Source: Morinoia aosen (lineage: Eukaryota; Arthropoda; Malacostraca; Amphipoda; Talitridae). Taken from it: a DNA stretch of 64,000 nt. This document shows, piece by piece, positions 34,214-43,149 of this stretch. How positions within the stretch are numbered: the stretch's first letter is position 1; each line of letters starts with the position of its first letter. Position numbers and translations under genes: made by a program. The notes under the pieces are model-generated. The model searched no databases. It was not told the origin of the DNA and worked only from the letters and a program-made list of their open reading frames with translations. The stretch is taken from the NCBI GenBank assembly GCA_030386875.1, contig CM059575.1, positions 15,152,293-15,216,292 on the forward strand. The letters are read 5' to 3'.

Positions 34214-36185
34214 GTATGAAGGAAGCCTGGTATATTTGGTCGCCTATGGGTGCCGTGACTACGGCCAATCGTGGGGGCGGATCCGTTCCTTGAGAAAGGG
34301 GGTCCGGGTCCCGTACGGCGACGTAATCCAGCCGCGTGACGTGGCCAGCGGGAATCCGTTGTGGGCCCAGGCGAAGATGTGTATGTTCGGGTAGTTAACC
34401 GCAGATGCGGGTGATAGTATGGCTTAATTAGAATGTCTCGAAAGAGGCAGCACCTGGTGGGGTTGCTGCGTGTGGAGCCGTGTGGCTGAGTGAGTCTGAG
34501 TGTGAGCCGTGTGGCTGGATGAATCTGAGTGTGAGCCGTGTGGCTGAATGACTCTTAGGGACGTCTCAAGTGGGTCTGAGGAACCTCACGATTTTTGGGC
34601 TCAATGGCGGGGATCAAGGACTAGGTGGTTGTGCTTTGTGTGTGGGCTTCGTAGGTTCTTCTGTATGGGGGGGAGAGAAGCTGGATCATTTGTTCAAGCG
34701 CAGTTAAAGAGGCAGAACAGTCGCTGCACAAGCCAGGCTGCGAGCTACTGCTGATTAACAAGATTGCCTCGGATCGAGGAGTCTCTATGCAGGTACCTCA
34801 ACCGTATCCTGGCGCCCAAATACGGCCGACGGCAATCGCACAATTGAGTAAATCGTATGGACAATCATGAAAATTCCCAGGTGCAATTTTTCCATTTCTC
34901 TAACCCAAGACTCTGCTCAGAGTACTACTAGAAGTGAGCGGGGCATATCTTTTGACTGTATCCTGCATGGAGTGCAAGGTCAGTCTACGAGATACAGGGT
35001 CGTTACTGGATAAGACGACGTAAGAAAGCTTGGCTGATTTCAAATAAGGAGGTTCTAAACAGCAAGTATGAGAATAAGGCGAAACCTCTAAATATGAAGT
35101 TCCTGAGAGCAAGTCTACCACTATTCCAGCTTAACACCTAACTACTTTCAAGAAAAACAAAAGAGCTGTGATAGCTTAATTCTGGCTCCCAAGAAATGAC
35201 TGCTACTCCAACACATCAGGCAATTTATTTGCTAAACAATAATTGAATAGAAAATGTTACGAAGTTAATACAAGAATTGAGTCCTACATGACTTGAATTT
35301 AACACATGAATACCTTAACAATTTATTCCCGCTGAAAAACGACGCCTAGCGTCGAAAATCAACTCAAATTACTAGCTACCTAACCAGCCTTCCAAACATC
35401 AATAGTATGGAGAATGCTTCTAAAGTATTTATATTAAGAATACAGGTTCTATTTATAAAAACATGTTGTCACATGTAATCAGGTATCTATTGGGATAGTT
35501 CTGAGCAAGACTTCAGACATAATTATTTATGTCAATTGATTCGAAATGAACAACTAAAACAATGAAACTCTGTTAGCTGCGATAACCTATCAAAGCTTTT
35601 TAAATTTGGACTTTAACCGTTGACTGTGCAACTATCAAAATTTCATAATTCTTTCAATACCTAAACTTGATTGAAAAATGCAATAATTGAGAGCACAAAG
35701 ATTAATCAGAGGCTGGGAACACAGAAAAAGGAAAACAACAATGACAAAATGGCGCAGTAAGGTTGAACAACTTGTGCCCGCCTAAGCGCTTGCACCGAAT
35801 AACACAGAGAAGATGTTCCTAAGTTAATTACATGACTTGAGTTCTACAGAACGATACATAAGCACAATGAAACACTTAACAATAACACTTGTTACTTACA
35901 TGCGCCCCTCTGGGGCCCAAGAACTACACTCGGGAGAATATTAAGTGAGTGGCGACTCTGCCTGGATTGCAGGCTAACGGGTGGTTGCGAAATGGTTCTG
36001 CGTGAGAACGCGCTGAAAGCTGATGCTCGAAAAATGTTGAAATATTTCGGGTCAACTTCTAATAGATTTCGGGGTAATGTTGAATGAGAATATTGATCTG
36101 AAATGGTAATAATAATTGCGTTAACTTTATTTAATTTTTAGAAGACGTTTTTAGTAATTTAAGAAATTTAGACTGAAGTGTGGCA
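34214..36185 (-). repeat. Family-2 LTR, right (5') copy
   Basis: Matches the left copy from about 34231. On the minus strand it starts TGCCACACTTCAG at 36185, and its end is followed by TGGTGAC (34207-34213), a tRNA-Trp-like primer site, then by the internal region, so this is the 5' LTR. The 29-bp triple repeat recurs at about 34475-34550. Its U5 end is shorter than that of the left copy. Confidence 0.8.
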
Positions 36186-36941
36186 GAGGGCGTTAACACT
36201 ACAAGACAGTGAACTCTTCACAGTAAAACTTGTGCGTTCCCAAACGTGCAAAATGAACACCCCAGAAAACAAGGATAAAAGAGCTACATACACATGGACA
36301 ACTTTTTCCAAGCGAAATCAGAAGGCCGTACTACAATATGGGTTGATGAAACTAATTTCAATCTTTTTTGCAAGCGAAAGGAAGGCCGGTCAAAAATTTG
36401 GACAAGAGAATCGGTTGTGACACCAGTGAGCAAGGGGTCAAATCTCCATTGCATTGGGGCAATGACATCAAGTAGAATGGTACTCTTTACCACTCGACGT
36501 GGTGCTTTCAAAGCTGATGATTGCCTCCAATGGTTCCGAGAGCTCATCCAGGCTTGCATAGACCAGGGGATAGAAAGACCAACATTTATCGTTGATAATG
36601 CCCCAGCCCACTGCAGGATTGAAAGCCTTTCAAATGAATATCCATCTGTTCAGTTTCTCAGACTAGCACCATATTCTTATCTACTGAACCCAATAGAACT
36701 CGTCTGGAGTACCTTCAAGAGCCACGTGAAACGCAATCTCAGAGAGCGAATGGATTATTTAGTGAATGTAACAGCAAATAATGGACTTTCAATAGCTGAA
36801 CAAAGAATGAGAGAATTGGAAGTGATTGCAAGAGATGCAATTGGACATATCACTCCAAATATGTTACTCGCCTTCACTAACAGAGTAGAAAAATATTATC
36901 CAGCGTCTACAAGGAGAGAAGACTTAAAGGAAGCGCCATAA
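36186..36941 (+). pseudogene. Transposase catalytic domain (DDE, Tc1/IS630 type)
   Basis: Open from 36294 to 36941 (215 codons), with upstream coding remains from 36186. First catalytic Asp in TIWVDETNFNLF, second in FIVDNAPAHCRIE, and Glu in SYLLNPIELVWSTFKSHVK, with 33 residues between second Asp and Glu: the DDE spacing of the Tc1/mariner/IS630 group. The C-terminus ends TRREDLKEAP. The protein cuts and rejoins DNA at the element ends. Just upstream, the reading frame shifts once between the remnants NTPENKDKRATY and MDNFFQAKSEG. All three acidic residues are present. Confidence 0.85.
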
Positions 36942-37214
36942 TCTTCCAATAACTACTCATAATAAATAAGTTTCTCTTGTTACATTATTTAACTTTTATG
37001 CCAAATATTTACATGTATATATTTTAGCTTTCACCTATCTTTGGGTTGTGACTATCGAAATGATTTAAAAGCATGATTTATATATGACATGGTATTGTTT
37101 ACATGGGAATTTTAATTATAATATATGGTATACCACTATTGCTTATTTTCTCATTCATCCCCATAGCTACAGAAAATATTAACAATTTTTATAATTAATT
37201 TATATTATCACGAG
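36942..37214. other. 3' flank of transposase gene, AT-rich
   Basis: Stop at 36941 is followed by AATAAATAAG near 36961, a likely poly-A signal, and then AT-rich DNA up to the right array. No gene. Confidence 0.5.
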
Positions 37215-37473
37215 GATATACAAATTCACCAGGAAGGAAATTCAATTTCAATAGGAGAAAATTCAATATCAATAGGCGGAAATTCTATTTCAATAGGAGG
37301 AAATTCAACTTCAATAGGAGGAAATTCAATTTCAATAGAAGGAAATTCAATTTCAATAGGAGGAAATTCAATTTCAATAGGAGGATATTCAATTTCACTA
37401 TGAGGAAATTCAATTTCACTAGGAGGAAATTCAATTTCAATAGGAGGAAATTTAGTTTTATTAGGAGGAAATT
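37215..37473 (-). repeat. Right array of 21-bp repeats (Tc1-like element)
   Basis: About 12 copies of AAATTCAATTTCAATAGGAG plus one base, the inverse complement of the left array unit with drift (TATT for AGTG). Unit length 21 bp. The long frame at 37226-37504 is the array read through. Confidence 0.95.
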
Positions 37474-37775
37474 TTATAATAATAATGAATAATAATGAAG
37501 GCATCTACGGATGCTTTATTTCCAATTTCAAGCCTGATACATATCACCTTATACATTGGATTTTCAAATGCCTTATAACTAACGCCAGGACGCCATTACG
37601 CTTTCCCCCGGTCAAGACCGGTACCCATTTCAGACACCTGGGTAGAGTGGGGTATTGTGCTTGGAATTTTTCCCCTATACCCAACAGAGAAAATCGCCAC
37701 CAGCGCCGGGACTCGAACCAGGGTCTGCCTGGACGGAGGCAAGTTCGCTAGTCTCATGACACGACGAGCACGAGC
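37474..37775 (-). mobile_element. tRNA-derived SINE
   Basis: On the minus strand, 37775 leftward: a tRNA-like head with an A-box-like region, an anticodon-arm-like stem (TGCCT/AGGCA) and a clear B box GGTTCGAGTCC near 37705, followed by a body and a 3' tail of ATT repeats (37474-37500). The direct repeat AAATT flanks it (37469-37473 and 37776-37780). It lies between the right array and the right terminal repeat of the Tc1-like element, so it inserted there later. Not a tRNA gene: head is degenerate and body continues for over 200 bp. Confidence 0.75.
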
Positions 37776-37795
37776 AAATTGGATTGGAAATGGTA

Positions 37796-37872
37796 AAGTT
37801 AGAGGTAGGAGCGTGTCCTAAACGATTGTTTTAACGAAAATCGATTGAACGCAACAGGAATGACAAGCTTTG
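37796..37872. other. Spacer between Tc1-like and hAT-like elements
   Basis: Seventy-seven bases without a recognised feature; its continuation is at 58760. Confidence 0.5.
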
Positions 37873-37890
37873 TTTCTTCCTATAGACCGA

Positions 37891-38035
37891 CCGGGGCCCC
37901 AGCCCCGGCCCCGGCCCCGGCCAACCCCGGCCATTTTGGCTGACCCCGGCCCCGGCTAGCCCCGACAATATTTGCAGACCCCGGCCCCGGCCCCGGCCCC
38001 GGCAAAATAGTGCCCCTAACCGGGGTTTTGGCCGG
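37891..38035. repeat. CCCCGG-type hexamer array, left end
   Basis: Repeated GGCCCC/CCCCGG hexamers broken by short spacers (CATTTTGGCTGA, ACAATATTTGCAGA). Extremely G+C-rich in an AT-rich neighbourhood. Counterpart at 58634-58735. Confidence 0.9.
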
Positions 38036-38078
38036 GGTTTTTAGTTTTTACTTCACCTTTTTCACTTTAAATTAATTC

Positions 38079-38180
38079 AAGTCAATGTGAATTTAATCCA
38101 AGATAAGTTCAATTTAATCCAATTCAGATTCAAATTAATCCAAGTCAAGTTCAAATTAATGCAAGTTAAATTCAAATTAA
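38079..38180. repeat. Left 21-bp array of the fold-back element
   Basis: About five degenerate units of AATTAATCCAAGTCAAGTTC plus one base; shorter and more worn than the right array. Confidence 0.85.
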
Positions 38181-39229
38181 ACGTGCTAAGTATCCAGCAT
38201 CAGGAGGCAGAGTGTGATTCAGATCTTAGAGCGGAGTAACATATAGAAATCAATTAGAAAAACTTCGTATTAAATACACATTAAAGTTGTTTTTCAATTC
38301 TACATTAATGGCAGTGTGCATCCATTCAAATATATATGTTCAAAGACAATTTTATGTTACACATGCACATACACATAGTAGTATCGATGATTTAATTACT
38401 CATATAGAGATTTATATGCGTGAAATTTCGTTTAGTCACACATATAAAATCATATATGCTTGCAACTACGAAAGATTACAATTGGATGATATGTAGATTT
38501 AACCTTTGAAAGAAATATAGCAACGATGTCTGTTTTTGCTTGTTCAAACTATTTTTGTAAAAATAAGTTTCAATTTTTTTCATCGATCGAGATGATATAT
38601 TTGCCTAGGCCTATTCATTTGAAGGGATGGCACAATTTTTATTGCTATTGCAGGATTGTGTCTGTATAGTAATGTACTCATATAACAAATTGTAATGAAT
38701 TGGTATCGTACATAAGTACTCAGTGAATCGCATTTGCTCATTTATTTTAAAGGTTAAATCTACACATCGTCCAGTGGCGATCATTTGTAATTGGATGCAC
38801 AAATAATTTCATAAATGTGGTAAAATGGAATTTCAGGCATGTAAATCTTTAAATGAGTGTAAATAAATCCTCGATACTATGTGTATCTGTAACATAAAAG
38901 TACCTTTGAACATACTTATTTCAATGGTTGCATACTGCAAGTAATTTAGAATTATAAAACAACTTTAATGTGTAGTATAATACGAAGTTTTTATAATTGA
39001 CTTCTATCTGTTACTCCGCTCAAAGATCTGAATCACTCTCCTCCTCCTGATGCTGGATACTTAGCACATTTTACGACAACTCGTTTTAATATTGCAGAAA
39101 TTTTATGTATTCTTTGCTGAAAATAAAAACGTTTTTCTTGCTCGTCACATCCAACAGATACATTTTTAATACAAAAAAACGCTCAAATTAACGAGGGATT
39201 TATGTCGATTCATAATACAACTTGGGACT

Positions 39230-39436
39230 GGATTAATTTGAACTTGATTTGGATTAATTTAAACTTGACTTGGATTAATTTGATCTTCACTTGGACTAAT
39301 TTGAATTTGACTTGGATTGATATGAATTTGATTTGGATTAATTTGAACTTGACTTGGATTGAATGGAAATTGATTTGGATTAATTTGAACTTGACTTGGA
39401 TTAATTTGAACCTGACTTGGATTAATAATTTGAAGT
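39230..39436. repeat. Right 21-bp array of the fold-back element
   Basis: Nine to ten units of ATTAATTTGAACTTGACTTG plus one base, 21 bp each, inverted to the left array. Frames on both strands at 39202-39468 are the array read through (LNLTWIN and QINPSQV repeats). Confidence 0.95.
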
Positions 39437-39440
39437 GAAT

Positions 39441-40311
39441 AAAGCGTAGTGTGCCCGGCTACCCGCACGTGAAAAATTCACGTGTCTTTTAAACAAATTT
39501 AAAACTATTTCTCAAGAGATTTGCGATTTCATTGCAATCCTAAAGAACATGCAGTCACTTGGAAGAAAAGGCAGTATCTATGCTACCATCCAGTGTAATT
39601 ATAATCCAGTGCGCAGTGATTGACATGAAAGAATCTCAACTTGAAGAGGTCCTAATATCAGCAGTTATTGAGAAGACGCTATTTCGTTAATTTACTTTTG
39701 TATTTCCTCTGAAATAGCAAACTGAATTTGGATACTGAGGTCCGGAATTAGTCTTGTTGTAATTACCTTCTCTGATGGAACTTGAAACTTCTTACTCAAA
39801 AACCCTACAAAAATTAAAAAAGTTTCCTTTTCCATAGGGTCGTAAGGATTGAGCGCGTCACAAAGCCAGTAAATTAACAATTTCTCTCTATGTATGTGGT
39901 GTCAGTATTATTTGGCTACCAGTTTTTAGATTGAGTAAATGTTTATTTTAACGTCAGCTGTTTGCCAATAGACGGAGACGACTTACTACAATCGGCAGTT
40001 TTGTCACTGCTGCAGCCTAAACTGGCTTTGTTTTCAATGCATAGACATTTAATTTTTCTTCTTGTTCGTTTTGTTTCTATTTTTCAATTCTTTTTCGTTG
40101 TTTGGTTTTTCTTCAGCTTCCAGGAATTGATCATTTTGTGTCGATTTTAGATGGCCCCATAAATATTAAGTCGAGAAAGTTTTCTGAGATGCACCAGCCG
40201 CTCCTCGTCGTATATTTGCTTCACAAATGGTGCGCACTTCAATTTTCTATAGTCTTCATCGATATGTAAAAGTAATCCCAGACTGCTGACGCACTACTTT
40301 TAGTTATTATA
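39441..40311. other. Interior of the hAT-like element, no gene assigned
   Basis: No family recognised. A 62-codon minus-strand frame at 39692-39880 (MLIYWLCDALNPYDPMEKET...) has a protein-like composition but no known motif, no splice context that I can support and no conserved start, so I do not call a gene. The stretch carries T-rich tracts near 40040-40120. Confidence 0.4.
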
Positions 40312-40440
40312 CCGGGTGTCCCACAAAAATGTCACTGAGTTTTAATTGATTATATTTCCGCTTTAAATTTACATATTTTAATTTTCATTTTTTCACAATG
40401 TAGTAAATTTCATTTCATAATTATTTATTTCATAATATAT

Positions 40441-40972
40441 TTCGAATGATTTATGTTTTTTTGAAAATCTTTTAATAACAACTTTACAGTGATCGATTAA
40501 CTGAAACGGATTGAAAAACTAATTTTTTGAAGGAAAACATTTGAAAACAATTTTGATATTCTTCCTTATTTTTCACTTTCCAAAAAAAACGAACCAACAA
40601 AAACCTAAAGGAGTAACAAATCAATACATTAAATAAAGTTTGAATAAAAAAGTAATCTAGTATCCTTCGACATACACACCATTTCTCTCAAGGCAAGCAT
40701 TACTTCTAACCATTATTAAAAGAAGAGTTTTGCGGATCATTTCACCGTTTTCTTTTAGTTCTTGAAACACTTCAACTCGTTGTCGAAGAATTATTAACGA
40801 TGGAGGTGATGTTTTGAAAACGCGCTTCTTCACAGTAGGTATTGAGAAATGAAGAAGATCACCAGTGTGGTTTTTAAAACTTTTCATTTGAACAAATAAT
40901 TTTTCTGCCTCTTCCAGTAAATCGATCACTGTAAAGTGGTTATTAAACGATTTTCAAAAACTTAAATTATTC
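40441..40972 (-). mobile_element. Small element with 62-bp inverted arms and a protein remnant
   Basis: 40441-40502 pairs with 40915-40972 (TTACAGTGATCGATT against AATCGATCACTGTAA, GAAAATC against GATTTTC). Between the arms a 90-codon minus-strand frame (40929-40657) ends SNACLERNGVYVEGY, a tail that recalls the C-terminus of some mariner/Tc-type transposases, but no catalytic motif is present. It is absent from the matching inverted repeat at 50537-50706, so it is a separate insertion. Class uncertain. Confidence 0.45.
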
Positions 40973-41025
40973 GTAAAATGAAAAGAAGAACCAATATAAA
41001 ATGGAAAATTCTTTTAATGGCAAAC

Positions 41026-41053
41026 GTTTCGGAATCTCTGATTCCATCATCAG
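41026..41053 (-). ncRNA. Hammerhead-ribozyme-like core
   Basis: The minus strand reads CTGATGA (41053-41047), then a perfect 6-bp stem GGAATC/GATTCC with loop AGA, then GAAAC (41030-41026). These are the two conserved strands of the hammerhead catalytic core with stem II between them. Hammerhead motifs are known from the terminal repeats of Penelope-like elements, which fits the location. The diverged inverse copy near 50575-50600 keeps the stem and GAAAC but not CTGATGA. Stems I and III and the cleavage site were not resolved. Confidence 0.5.
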
Positions 41054-41099
41054 TGCTGTAAAACAAGGAATAAAATACCTACTGTGAAATACCTTGTGA

Positions 41100-42045
41100 A
41101 ATACCTACTGTGAAATACCTACTGTGAATGTATCGTTCACAGGAAGAGGCCCTAAAATTCTTTGAGGACATAAATGGATATCACGCTAACATAAATTTCA
41201 CAATGGAAATTGAGCAGAATGATAAATTGCCATATTTAGACGTTCTCGTAAAGAGAACTAATTCAACATTCACCACCTCTGTTTATAGAAAACCTACATT
41301 TACGGGATTATGAACCAATTTCTTCAGTTGCATTTACAAGGATTATAGTAAAACAAGTGTCACTACATTATTACATAGAGCATACTGTATTTCAAATTCA
41401 TATAAAATATTTCATGATGAAGTGAAATATATCACAAAGTTACCTGTACAAAATAAATACCCTGTATCTTTAATTAACAACCTGTTTAAAAAGTTTTTAG
41501 GCAAAAAACTTTCCTCTCCGTGCACAATTCTGACCGCACCAAAGCGGAAAGTTTTCGTTGAGCTCCTTTCTCGAGTTATCTTTGCGAGATGAGAAAGGAT
41601 CTTTTATCTCTTATACACTCTCATTTTACTTTCATTGACGTGTTACCATTTTATAGAAATAGTTTTAAAATGAGTTCATTTTTCAATAGGAAAGAACGTT
41701 TGGAAGAGTGCCTAAGAAATGGTTGTGTCTACTTTTATAAATGTGATTGCTGCCTGCAGTCCTATGTTGGAAGTACCACACTCCAGCAATCTATTCGTCA
41801 CAGCCAACACTCGGGTATCTCCCATAGAATCGGCCGTCCATACTCATCTCCCTCCCAGTCAGCCATCAGAGATCATTGCCATAGTTCAAACCACCCTTTC
41901 AAAAGTTCCAATTTCTCCATACTTTGTAGAATTTCAGAAGAATTTGAACTTAGAATTTTGGAATCATTGTACATTTTTACCCATAGACCTCAGTTAAAAA
42001 ATGATCAAGGTGCGATGAAATTCAATATTGCCCCAACTGTGTAAA
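41100..42045 (+). pseudogene. Penelope-like element: RT C-terminus and GIY-YIG endonuclease
   Basis: FFEDINGYHANINFTMEIEQ, NDKLPYLDVLVKRTNSTFTT and SVYRKPTFTGL (41155-41312) are the C-terminal reverse-transcriptase signature of Penelope-like elements. The endonuclease follows: FYKCDCCLQSYVGSTTLQQS near 41730, a GIY-YIG variant with the preceding CxC and following R...H residues, and the Glu-containing segment EEFELRILESLYIF near 41935. Most of the RT N-terminal half is missing, so this is a truncated fossil. It lies between the inverted repeats 40312-41077 and 50537-58446. Confidence 0.85.
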
Positions 42046-42539
42046 TAGGAGTGTGTTGGAATGTGTGTGTGTTCTTGTGGTGAACTTTTCGAGTATCTTA
42101 CAGGTAACAGCTTCACTGTTACCAGACCTTTCGGTCTACATGCGTTGAGGGGTAGCTGTAATGAACTTTTGGGACTCATTTCACTTGAATTTATAAAAAC
42201 GTTAAAACGAAAAAACATCCTAAAATTTAGTTATATCAATGAAATGGTTTTCATAAATTTACAAACCTGAATTCATTCGATAAAACCCGAAATTTTACCA
42301 AAAGTGTGTTCCGAAAGAAAAACATGATTCCGGTCACGTATCTCCGCCCGTCACTTCAGTATTGGCAACACTGCCCTGGCCATTTTGAATCGGAACGCAC
42401 TCTGACTCTAGCTCTTCTGTGTTTCGGTTCTTGTGCTTTGCAGCGACGGGTGAGACTAGATTTTGTGTTAAATTCTGTGGAAGTACAGCTTAATTGAAGC
42501 CACGAGACACTTCACACTCCACTGCCACGTTCACCTACC
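42046..42539. other. Stretch after the Penelope-like sequence, no gene
   Basis: Contains a hairpin (GGTAACAGCTTCACTGTTACC, 42102-42122, given here as the stem GGTAACAG/CTGTTACC). Probably the 3' tail of the Penelope-like element and the start of the next LTR; the boundary could not be placed. Confidence 0.4.
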
Positions 42540-43149
42540 TTGCCCACTCGTATAAAGGGGGTAAATAACCCGGTAGCCAAACTTGGCAGAGGACAAAAAA
42601 ACTGCCTCCTTCCTTTTGGTTTATTTCTACTCAGTTCCTTCGCGGTGATTCCCGTTTCCTCATTCCCCTTTCACCCCTCATTCCTCATGCACGTTACGTC
42701 CCTCGTCCAAGCGACGTAACTATTTGAACACTCTCGGGCTGCCTCTAACTCAATTGACGCTGACCCATATCCCTCAACCATTAGGGAATTGAGCAGTCAC
42801 CAGCTTTTTCTAATCACTGACGCTTAGCCGTTCAGAGAGCCATTGGGTTTTCCCATGCACACCAAACCTCCACCACATACATTCACCATCTCACAACAAC
42901 AGCTGCGAGCCGGTTGCATCCCTACTCAAGATTGGACCTGGGACAGCTCATCCTGAAGCGACCGACGGGTGTTGACTAGTCTCCCAGCAAAAATAAAAGG
43001 CCAGAGAAAACAAACCATATTTCCTTATCCTTCTGCGTGGTCCAGTCCGTGGTAAAGTTCTAGTGAGGATTTGATTAAACCGATGCATAAAGCATCCGAA
43101 CACCGCCTTCAACTCCTTCTGAGTTTGCTAAACACTAAATTCAATGTGC
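42540..43149 (+). mobile_element. LTR fragment, family 3, left part
   Basis: From about 42885 it matches 28320-28565. AATAAAAGGCCAG near 42993 is a likely poly-A signal. The end of this LTR and its primer site are at 50230-50250, because a family-1 solo LTR inserted at 43150. The left limit is not certain. Confidence 0.65.

Larger units (their letters stand above)
30602..36185 (-). mobile_element. LTR retrotransposon, family 2, without recognisable coding region
   Basis: Two LTR copies in the same (minus) orientation, 30611-32724 and 34214-36185, are nearly the same over about 1.95 kb (by eye 2-3% different). They start TGCCACACTTCAG on the minus strand. The 1.5 kb between them has no gag or pol I can recognise. 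It sits in the transposase gene of the Tc1-like element. No clean target duplication was found at 30602/36185, and the left LTR has primer-site-like sequence on its outer side, so the copy is probably rearranged. Similar, older LTR sequence is at 14170-14983. Confidence 0.8.
29659..37793 (+). mobile_element. Tc1/IS630-like DNA transposon with inverted 21-bp arrays
   Basis: Termini are inverted repeats CCATTTCCAATCCAATTT (29659 onward) and its complement ending at 37793, each flanked by TA (29657-29658 and 37794-37795), the target site of Tc1/mariner elements. Just inside each end lies an array of a 21-bp repeat, inverted with respect to the other. Between the arrays is a DDE transposase gene on the plus strand, its N-terminal part at 30171-30528 and its catalytic part at 36186-36941. 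A 5.6 kb LTR element (30602-36185) splits the gene and a SINE (37474-37775) separates the right array from the right terminus. Without these the element would be about 2.2 kb. Confidence 0.85.
38064..39440. mobile_element. Fold-back palindrome with inverted 21-bp arrays
   Basis: Ends read TTCACTTTAAATTA (38070) and the complement of TTCACTTCAAATTA (about 39440). Next to each end is an array of a 21-bp repeat; inside the arrays are unique inverted arms of about 330 bp (38181-38510 with 38745-39075). Pairs are easily seen: GTGCTAAGTATCCAGCATCA at 38183 and its complement near 39050, ACTTCGTATTA near 38262 against TAATACGAAGT near 38980, GTAGATTTAACCTTT near 38491 against AAAGGTTAAATCTAC near 38748. 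A loop of about 230 bp separates the arms. No coding capacity. It resembles the Foldback/Galileo style of element, but no transposase partner is visible. Confidence 0.85.
40312..41077 (+). repeat. Left inverted repeat flanking Penelope-like sequence
   Basis: Starts CGGGTGTCCCACAAAAATGTC after a TA dinucleotide and matches, as inverse complement, 58446-58341 continued by 50706-50537 (BEL-2 having inserted in between). Shared blocks: TTTTAATTGATT...CCGCTTTAAATT near the outer end, AAATGAAAAGAAGAACCAAT near 40977, AACGTTTCGGAATCTCTGAT near 41024 and AAGGAATAAAATAC near 41064. The left copy is longer by about 0.5 kb because of a palindromic insertion (40441-40972). Penelope-like elements commonly end in inverted copies of their terminal repeat, which is the likeliest reading. 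Confidence 0.65.

Noticed and set aside
37690-37775. A tRNA gene with a B box
   Set aside because: The head is degenerate, lacks a full cloverleaf, and continues into a SINE body with an ATT tail and target duplication.
29672-39436. CRISPR-like regular repeats
   Set aside because: The units are directly tandem with no unique spacers, in a eukaryotic transposon context.
39692-39880. A possible small host exon on the minus strand
   Set aside because: Composition is protein-like but there is no homology I recognise, no supported splice signals and no neighbouring exons.
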